The notes beneath the pieces were generated by a model. The model ran no database searches. It saw only the letters and a list, made by a program, of their open reading frames with translations, and was not told the DNA's origin. The position numbers and the translations under genes are program-made. Shown piece after piece: positions 56,901 through 64,000 of a DNA stretch of 64,000 nucleotides. The stretch comes from Hirudo medicinalis (lineage: Eukaryota; Annelida; Clitellata; Hirudinida; Hirudinidae), in assembly GCA_011800805.1 (NCBI GenBank), contig MPNW01000027.1, positions 167,383 through 231,382 of the forward strand, read 5' to 3'. Numbering within the stretch: position 1 is the first letter of the stretch; each line of letters starts with the position of its first letter.

Positions 56901-58770
56901 GATGTTTATTGAAGATGGGGGAGATAGATTCTTGAGGTGTGTGGGTGTGCCGATAAACATAACTTCGGATTTCTGCGGGTTGAGTTGAAGAAAATTGACG
57001 AGATGCCAGTCGTTAATGGCATCTGTACACTTACGCAGATTGTCAAGTTGTTCGGGGACACTGCAGTTGGAGAGGACGGAGTAAAGGCTCGTGTCGTCCG
57101 CGTATTGGTGAAAAGACAAGTCGAAGTTCTTAACTATGTCGGCCAGAGGTGAGGTATAGGTCGTGAAAAGCAGGGGTCCTAGGACAGAGCCCTGAGGGAC
57201 CCTGGCAAGGAGAGCAGCAGAGGGGGAAGTGTGATCGCCAAGCTTAACGTATTGAGATCTGTTGGAAAGGTAGGAGCGAAGCCACGAGAGGGCAAGACCG
57301 TCAATACCGAAATCAGATAGTGTCAAAGGCTGCCGATAGGTCGAGGCCGACCATGACGGCGCAGTTATGATATCCACATATGTTGGAAAGATATGAGAGA
57401 GAGAGGGCGGTTTCTGTGGAGAAACCAGGTCTATAGGCAGATTGCAAGGGAGAGAAATTAGGGGAGTTAGTAATATGAGGACGAATCCTGGGAAGAATAA
57501 GTCTCTCTAGCAGTTTCGACATGGTNNNNNNNNNNNNNNNNNNNNNNNNNNNNNNNNNNNNNNNNNNNNNNNNNNNNNNNNNNNNNNNNNNNNNNNNNNN
57601 NNNNNNNNNNNNNNNNNNNNNNNNNNNNNNNNNNNNNNNNNNNNNNNNNNNNNNNNNNNNNNNNNNNNNNNNNNNNNNNNNNNNNNNNNNNNNNNNNNNN
57701 NNNNNNNNNNNNNNNNNNNNNNNNNNNNNNNNNNNNNNNNNNNNNNNNNNNNNNNNNNNNNNNNNNNNNNNNNNNNNNNNNNNNNNNNNNNNNNNNNNNN
57801 NNNNNNNNNNNNNNNNNNNNNNNNNNNNNNNNNNNNNNNNNNNNNNNNNNNNNNNNNNNNNNNNNNNNNNNNNNNNNNNNNNNNNNNNNNNNNNNNNNNN
57901 NNNNNNNNNNNNNNNNNNNNNNNNNNNNNNNNNNNNNNNNNNNNNNNNNNNNNNNNNNNNNNNNNNNNNNNNNNNNNNNNNNNNNNNNNNNNNNNNNNNN
58001 NNNNNNNNNNNNNNNNNNNNNNNNNNNNNNNNNNNNNNNNNNNNNNNNNNNNNNNNNNNNNNNNGAGGAGATGTTTTGTTGGGCAATGCACTAATGGCCT
58101 TCAGGACTTCTGTCGGCGAGACGGGTGGGAGTGTTGAGAGGGACGCGCCTGAGAACTGCCTGGGTGGAAAGGATGAGGTGGACGATGAAGCGAGGGTGTT
58201 GGCGATTTTCGAGATGAAAAAGGTATTGAACGAAGTGACGAGAGATTGGCACTCAGCAGATGCTACTCAGATGAGTAGTGCTGTTGCGGACTATGCAAAA
58301 TTCTGTTAAGTGAACGCCACATGGAAAGTGGATTGGCATTAGAGTTGAGCTCCTCTTTGATGGAAGACGCCTTGGAGTTGAGGATGGCCAGCTTGGCTGC
58401 TGATTTGTACGCTTGTTTGGCAGCACCGGTTCCTTTGCGACGATATAGACGCTCCATGCGTCGGCAGCATTTCTTGGCTTCGTTGGAAAGCTGGTTGTTG
58501 GGGTGCTGGCCTATGCGGTCAGATCGCATCTTAACAGGGGTGTGTTTGTCAAGGAGGATATCTAGCTTGCTATTGAGGAGAATGGCATAATCGTTGGCAT
58601 CTAAGTCGCACGTAAGGAGCTCTTCGGAGACGCAGAGGAGATCCGGTTCGAAGATTTCCCAGTTGATGCTGCTGATGCAACGGCGGTGAATAACTCAGGT
58701 TGAGGGTTGAGGTTTTACGGCTGAGATATTGGATGATATGAGGTGATGGTCAGAGTATGTCGCGTCATTT
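56900..58770 (-). mobile_element. L2-like non-LTR retrotransposon, interrupted by an assembly gap
   Basis: In minus orientation the endonuclease end (YSDHHLI, ~58,765-58,735) comes first, then a linker (MRSDRIGQ ... RRMERLYRRK, 58529-58263), the N gap, then RT: LQSAYRPGFSTETAL, LDLSAAFD (~57,350-57,321), SWLRSYLSNRSQYVKLG, VPQGSVLGPLLF and YADDTSLY (~57,110-57,090). The catalytic aspartates of LDLSAAFD and YADD are intact, but about ten residues and the frame are lost just after the first motif (near 57,315). It ends abruptly next to the gypsy fragment. Confidence 0.85.
57526..58064. other. assembly gap (539 N)
   Basis: Unresolved bases inside the L2-like element, expected to cover the N-terminal fingers of its reverse transcriptase. 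Repeated copies elsewhere in the genome probably caused the break. Confidence 1.
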
Positions 58771-59399
58771 AGTTCTCAAGAAGATTAATTACTAAACATT
58801 TCAACTGAAATGTAATTTTCTAATAATGTAGTTCATTATATTTTTATTTTTTGTTTTTTTTTATTGTCAAGTACTACTGTAATTCCAAAATATTTCATAT
58901 AAAAAAATGCGAATTATAATTTCAGTGGATTGATTGACTATGCCTCATTTATAACTGGTTTGTGGCATTTTTGTCTAAGAGTGAATAAAAATTGGGATCC
59001 GGGGTTTTTCCGTGGCTTAAGCGAATTCTTGGATTAATGGTCCGCGGCTTACTGTACTTCATACCTGTTAATATACTTTTTGCCATTTCATCTTCCTTCA
59101 ATCAAACTTCCGATTTTTTCTCAACTGTTTTGCATTTACTGATTTTTTTGTAAATTGTTATCTTAGTATCATTATTATCACACTGCTTTGCAATTTCATT
59201 ATAGTAATTTATGTGATGACTTTAGTCAAACTTAAAATTTTTAAGTAAAGTATTGCTGAGGAAAGAGTGCACTAAGAATTTCATTCAAAACTTGGCAGGT
59301 GATTGTGAAACATGCTATCAAAATTGGTTTTAAGCTTCTGAAGATAGCATTCACTATCCTGTGATAACTGTATCTCATTTCAATACATTCTGGGATCTT
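58771..59399. other. spacer between two mobile elements
   Basis: AT-rich, with no coding or repeat signature that I recognise. Confidence 0.4.
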
Positions 59400-61500
59400 A
59401 AGAATTGGATAATTTACTGCAAGCAGTAATGAATGTCATGCAAGAATTTGTTGAGTGTGTTTCCAAAATTGCATTCTTCAGACAAGCACTTGAGTTTGGC
59501 TATGTTATTGACTCCTGGCAGCTTTTTAAATTGGAAAAATCATATTAGTCGAAGATTCATGTTCAGATAATAGCAAAATGGCATAATGTGCTACTTTTTC
59601 AGGGAAAATCAAAAGTTAACTTATGTTAAAGAAACTTATGTTTCATACAATGACATCTAGTGATACAAAATTTTTCTTCTGTTTTTGTAACCAAAATTTT
59701 CAATATCACATTTTTTTAGCTCCTCATCATTACACAACATCACAAATGTTTCAAAAATTGATTTAAATAAAAAAATTATTCAAAAGTCATACATTTTATA
59801 AAAATGTAGTACTTCAAATTTAAAATACTAATAAACTCTGTTAATTTTTAGTAAGTGGTTTTGTGCATGATAGAAGATTAATTAGTGCCACTGCTGGTAC
59901 TAGGCTTGCACTTAAATTTTTGTTTTTCCTGAGTTTTGGCATATTTCAATAGTTTTTGATCTTCACTAACAAAATCATGGAAATAATATAAAAAAAAACA
60001 ACAACTGAAAAACCATTGAAACTCATTGATATAAACACTGCAACAGTTTATTAAAATGACAATGAACACTGAGGATGTTTAAGTAATTCATCTATGACCT
60101 CCATGAAGGTGTTGCAGAAACTTTTCCATAATGATTTTAAGAAGCAAGATTGGAAATATTCGTTTATTGGATATTTCGACTTACCTGAAATAAAGTTACA
60201 AAATAACAACTGTTTCAATAGTCTAAAATATTAAGGAATGATTGTTGATAAATTAAATTAATGTTCCACATAAAAATACCACTGAATTTCATATGCCAGC
60301 AAGCATCTGCCTACATGTGTGTGAAAACCTCATGCAACTCTTATCCATGTAGGAATGTGCGATCCTATAATGGGAAGTCGATAACATCCCAGAATTTGAC
60401 AAATGTACATCTGCATATTGAAATAATCATTTCTATATATCTATTGACTATGATTTAGAAACCATGCTCTTGGAGATACTTTGGGTTTTAGAGATTCATT
60501 GTCTTTCAATTCAGGGATCTCCAAAGTGACAACTGCATTGTTAACTCTGTCATTATCTATTTTGTAAGTTGCTGGATAATATGAAATTATATTAGTATTT
60601 GACAATGATTATAGTTCTCAAAAAAACAAAAACCCATGAAACTTTCTTCTGATTGTGACTGTGAACTGCTTCCAATCAGCACTTGGCATCTTGCATGTTT
60701 TTGTAAATTGATTGATCATGTCTATTGGTAATAATAATTCCAATAGTGAATTTTCTTCCAAATGATGTTCTTCATTGATTTTGAGTCAATGAAGAAATCT
60801 CTGAAATCTTTATCTGACTTTGACACATTTTTGATGTCGGGAAAAACTCTTATTCTGCCACTCCTTTCTAAACATTTGTCACATGGCTTATAGTCATTAT
60901 GTGACTTTATAGATTTGATGAATGATGTTGTAGGAGCATCACAAACAAATCTGAGAATTAAAATTGTTCTCTTTTTTTAAGGTCCATTATTCATTAAATA
61001 AGACCTCTTTTACAAAGTCCTTAAGAAAAGATAACATTGGTTTAAACATTCCACACTGCAAACCTATTACAAATGGACCCAACTCTTTGTATTCAATCAT
61101 TATCCCCAATATAGGCTGATGTTGTGTGTTCAATGACTTGAAAACACTTAAGCCATCAACATTAATTTACACTTGCAATGATACAATGCCATTAATGGTG
61201 GCAAATTCTTTGCTGCCTATCTGTAAGAGCAAAGTAAAAGTACTCTCCTTTATTTTCAAGATGTTGCACATCTTAATCTTTATGAGGTCTCAAGAGTGTC
61301 CTGGCATCTATTTGGAAAAATAGGACGATATTTTTTTTACAAGAATTCGCTAATAGATGAGTAAATTAAGTAATAATTTTTAGAGTCCAATATTTCAACA
61401 GTTCTGAATCACTAGCTCCTTCACAAGAAATATAGTTTTTATCTGAATCAATGGGGGTCATCAGAAGACAACTGCTTTGGCTGCAATGTTCCTGGATGGC
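59400..61500 (-). pseudogene. decayed transposase of an invertebrate DNA-transposon type
   Basis: The minus strand carries, in order, a segment like DARTLLRPHKD (~61,310), INVDGLSVFKSLNTQ and GPFVIGLQCGMFKP (~61,165-61,030), RFVCDAPTTSFIKSIKSH then YKPCDKCLERSG (~60,955-60,860), FRDFF (~60,795), LPIDMINQF (~60,725), and NIAKLKCLSEECNFGN (~59,490). This succession is familiar from transposase-like proteins abundant in insect, cnidarian and other invertebrate genomes. Stops and frame changes occur throughout, so it is a relic. I do not assign a superfamily. Confidence 0.6.
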
Positions 61501-61999
61501 AACAACCAAAGTGCTGTAAAGACCACCACCTCATTAGCTGTTTGAGGAGAATTCAAGAGGTGCTGAAAGAAGTTGTGTAGAAGCGATAACTGGGGAGAAA
61601 TTCAAAAAATTGTTGAAACTAATGAACTTATATCTATTATTTGACATTACATATTAAAATCGACACATTTAGACAAGCTTGGGTAGTTGGTTTTGATATT
61701 TGTGATCACAACACATAATGACTTGCTTTGACTCGCTTGCAGGAGCTCTGATCCCTAACCCTCCCGCCTCCACTTGGTCAAAAACTTGATTTAATTTATA
61801 TTAATATAATATTAAACAATAAAGTTCAATTCAACATTGGGCTTTTTTTTTGAGGTTATTTGTGATGTTGGGATGTTAAAGAAATATTGTGTCTGGAAGC
61901 TGACAGGAAAGAGTCTCCATCGAACTCATTTAACAAAAGCTTAAAATAAAAACAGTTACATGCAACACAAATCTAAATGTCCGTAATGGTATGCTAAGG

Positions 62000-62115
62000 G
62001 TCGTTCCTGAAGTCCACTAATCTGAACTAAGGTGCGAGTGTCGTGTTCAAAACCCAGCTTGCACTACCGCAGGTGCCCTATATAAATGGTTTTCAAAAAG
62101 CGCCTCTGCACCAGG
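62000..62115 (+). repeat. GGCGC-tail SINE copy, first of an inverted pair
   Basis: The sequence gtgtcgtgttcaaaacccag, then cttgcactaccgcaggtgcc and atttcaaaa-gcgcct-type sequence, is the reverse complement of 62,385-62,490. The B-box-like gtgttcaaaaccc is on the plus strand here. Confidence 0.7.
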
Positions 62116-62354
62116 TTACAAACCCTTGACCCTGGGGATTCGCTAGCATGGTCTGCACTCGAGGTCATTGGTGTCTTTGATGCATTGTATGAAAAAGGTT
62201 ATATATAACACTAAAAGTGTTTAAAAAAATGTTAAATTTTATTGAAGAAAATTTAAAAAAATTTAGTCATGTTAATGTAAAAAAAAGTCACTTATTAGTC
62301 AGAGTAACTTGACAAAAAACATCACAAATTTACGCAAAAAAATAGTCTTGCAAT

Positions 62355-62490
62355 GCAACATATTATGTAAATGTACTTAATTTATATGGCGCCTGATCCA
62401 GAGGCGCTTTTTGAAAACCATTTATGTAGCGTTCCTTTCCAAGGGCACCTGTGGCAGTGCAAGCTGGGTTTTGAACACGACACATAGCTC
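62355..62490 (-). repeat. GGCGC-tail SINE copy, second of an inverted pair
   Basis: aatttatatggcgcctgatc is followed by ccagaggcgctttttgaaaa, aagggcacctgtggcagtgc and gctgggttttgaacacgac. It matches the 62.0 kb copy in inverse orientation with a spacer of about 270 bp. Confidence 0.7.
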
Positions 62491-63039
62491 AGGACTTTAA
62501 ACCAACCTAGGACATCGACTCTAAAACCATCAACTCTTGACGGTTTGACCAGTCAAAAGTATCAAAGATTTACTTGAATAAATAAATCTATGTATCCTCG
62601 AGTGTCTTTATTGTATACAACAAAGAAATAATATAACAAAATATCATAATATTTTCTTTAATTAATTGGCCTAATTATTCATGAAATTGAAATCGGGACT
62701 GAACGAGAATTTTGGACGGGGCCAGGAATTATTTAATTATTTTTAGACCGGGATGGGAAATAGGCTGTCGGGACCGGGACGAAAAATGGACCCGTCCTTC
62801 CTCTAGTTCGAACTATTAAAAATCCAGGAGTTGGGGTCGGATGACTTGGGTCCCGACTCCACAGTCCTGCATACAGGAACGAAACCGAGCTAACTTGCAA
62901 ACCAATCAGGTATTGTCAAGGCCGCCGAGAGGGCCCCGTAATTTTTGGGGACCAACACTGGTTTTAAAACCTTTTTTTGCTTTCCATTACCAAATTGACA
63001 TAACAACATAGAACAATTAACAAACTATTTCAACAAATG
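62491..63039. other. non-coding spacer
   Basis: It contains a gggacgg/gggaccgg-rich stretch at 62,700-62,800 that looks like decayed repeat DNA, and a ggccgccgagagggcccc block at about 62,921. No gene was seen. Confidence 0.4.
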
Positions 63040-63225
63040 CGTAATTATTCGGAGTTTTATTTTAGTTATTTTCGTTTTGAAATTAATTTTAGTTTTTATT
63101 TTAATTTCGTTTCATAAGTAATTGTAGTTTTTATTTTCGTTTTTGATTTGAAAATAATTTTAGTTCTTATTTTCGTCTTCGTTTAATATTTCTCATTTTC
63201 GTTTTCGTTACGAAAATAACAGTGT
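63040..63225. repeat. low-complexity ATTTTCGTTTT repeat
   Basis: Irregular iteration of attttcgtttt, ttttagtttttatt and related units, ending in cgttacgaaaataac. This is common in invertebrate genomes as a satellite-like or terminal-repeat sequence. Confidence 0.7.
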
Positions 63226-63249
63226 TATTATTATGCAGTACTGCTTACA

Positions 63250-63410
63250 TCACTTATTTATTTATTTATTTGATTAAAGTCCGTTGCATAACTAAGATGA
63301 TTTGGACACTTACATCACTTTCGGAAGTGTTTCCTTAATAATTGTTCATTAACGTCCGTTGCATAGCTAGATGATTAGGACGGCGCTCCCGCAACGGGAT
63401 TCGAATCATT
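63250..63410 (+). repeat. tRNA-like SINE segments
   Basis: Two adjoining partial copies. The first is ttatttatttatttgattaa with gtccgttgcataactaagat. The second, at 63,354, is gtccgttgcatagctagatg, then attaggacggcgctcccgca and acgggattcgaatc. The last block fits a polymerase III B box and the first an A-box-like region. It is best read as a tRNA-derived SINE head, not a functional tRNA gene. Confidence 0.55.
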
Positions 63411-64000
63411 TATACTGCTTTGAGGTCCGGGGATATTGGCGACAAGCTCATAACCCTGATTTTTCTTAGCTGAAAACTGTACAACTTGGAGAGGTTTACA
63501 GACAGGTTATATCGCTAAAACATAACATTACCACCAAATTTTTTCTTAGCAAATGGAGACACAGGCCTATCCGATGTTTCAGCATAATTCATCAAATTTT
63601 GTCTTAGGTAGGCTAAAAACATCGTGAATTTTAAAAATTTCAACCCGAATCATAAGCAAGCTTCCTCTTTGCTGTCTGCTAAAATTTGACTTATTTTTCT
63701 CATTTAAGTTGTGGAAATGGCATAGGCAGCAGTCATTTTCATCCATTAAAATATTTTAATATTTATATATTAATAATATTATTATAATAGTTTAATATTT
63801 TAATATTTAATATCAATTAAAATATTTTGGTTCAAAGCAGATCCGAAAATGACCATTTCATTGGCCTTGACACGTATACTTTATTATTAATATACATTGT
63901 ATCTTTTTTGGTATTCAAAGGCCTTCAAACGTACGTCTCTCATTTTCAAAGGTTTTACTATTATTTAAGTACAGTAGTGTAATTGCGGACAGTCTACCTG
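63411..64000. other. spacer to the end of the window
   Basis: AT-rich DNA with a run of tattaatat repeats at 63,750-63,820. No gene was seen. Confidence 0.4.

Overview
This is a eukaryotic, metazoan-type nuclear window: AT-rich, with genes split into many small exons with GT-AG junctions, long non-coding spacers, tRNA-like SINEs and decayed non-LTR, Ty3/gypsy and DNA-transposon remains. The gene set (DNA ligase III with a PARP-type zinc finger, MESD, Tousled-like kinase, IGF2BP/IMP) is animal. The compact introns and the L2, Jockey and SINE repertoire suit an invertebrate, probably marine. A tunicate is possible, but the sequence alone does not settle this.

Layout. 1-3.7 kb: repeats and spacer. 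3.77-6.54 kb (+): a leucine-rich-repeat protein, 12 exons, no family assigned. 6.75-13.62 kb (-): DNA ligase III, 21 exons, convergent with the LRR gene; one base is missing in the zinc-finger exon. 15.41-17.27 kb (-): MYND zinc-finger protein of the MSS51/ZMYND type, 7 exons. 17.91-19.19 kb (+): MESD, the ER chaperone of LRP receptors, 5 exons, divergent from the MYND gene across about 640 bp. 19.51-25.83 kb (-): coiled-coil protein, possibly related to CCDC177/CCDC185. 25.8-31.1 kb: spacer with one candidate micro-ORF. 31.15-38.57 kb (-): Tousled-like kinase, 20 exons. 42.74-47.06 kb (-): IGF2BP/IMP, 14 exons, one RRM and four KH domains, apparently lacking RRM1. 48-62 kb: a transposon graveyard holding L2/CR1 tails, an Ulp1-protease-like fragment, a degenerate Jockey-like element, a Ty3/gypsy pol fragment, an L2-like element broken by a 539-bp N gap, and a decayed transposase. 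62-64 kb: SINEs, including an inverted pair, and low-complexity DNA.

I rebuilt exon-intron structures by hand. Frame arithmetic closes exactly for the LRR gene (422 aa), MYND (307 aa), MESD (195 aa), TLK (768 aa) and IMP (575 aa). For LIG3 it closes (896 aa) only if one base is restored. Two introns, one in LIG3 and one in TLK, appear to use GC-AG splice sites. The host genes are unrelated housekeeping or regulatory genes that share no pathway. I found no convincing undescribed multi-gene system. The most distinctive observations are the RRM1-less IMP, the two GC-AG introns at conserved codons, the unassigned LRR and coiled-coil genes, and the layered repeat families.
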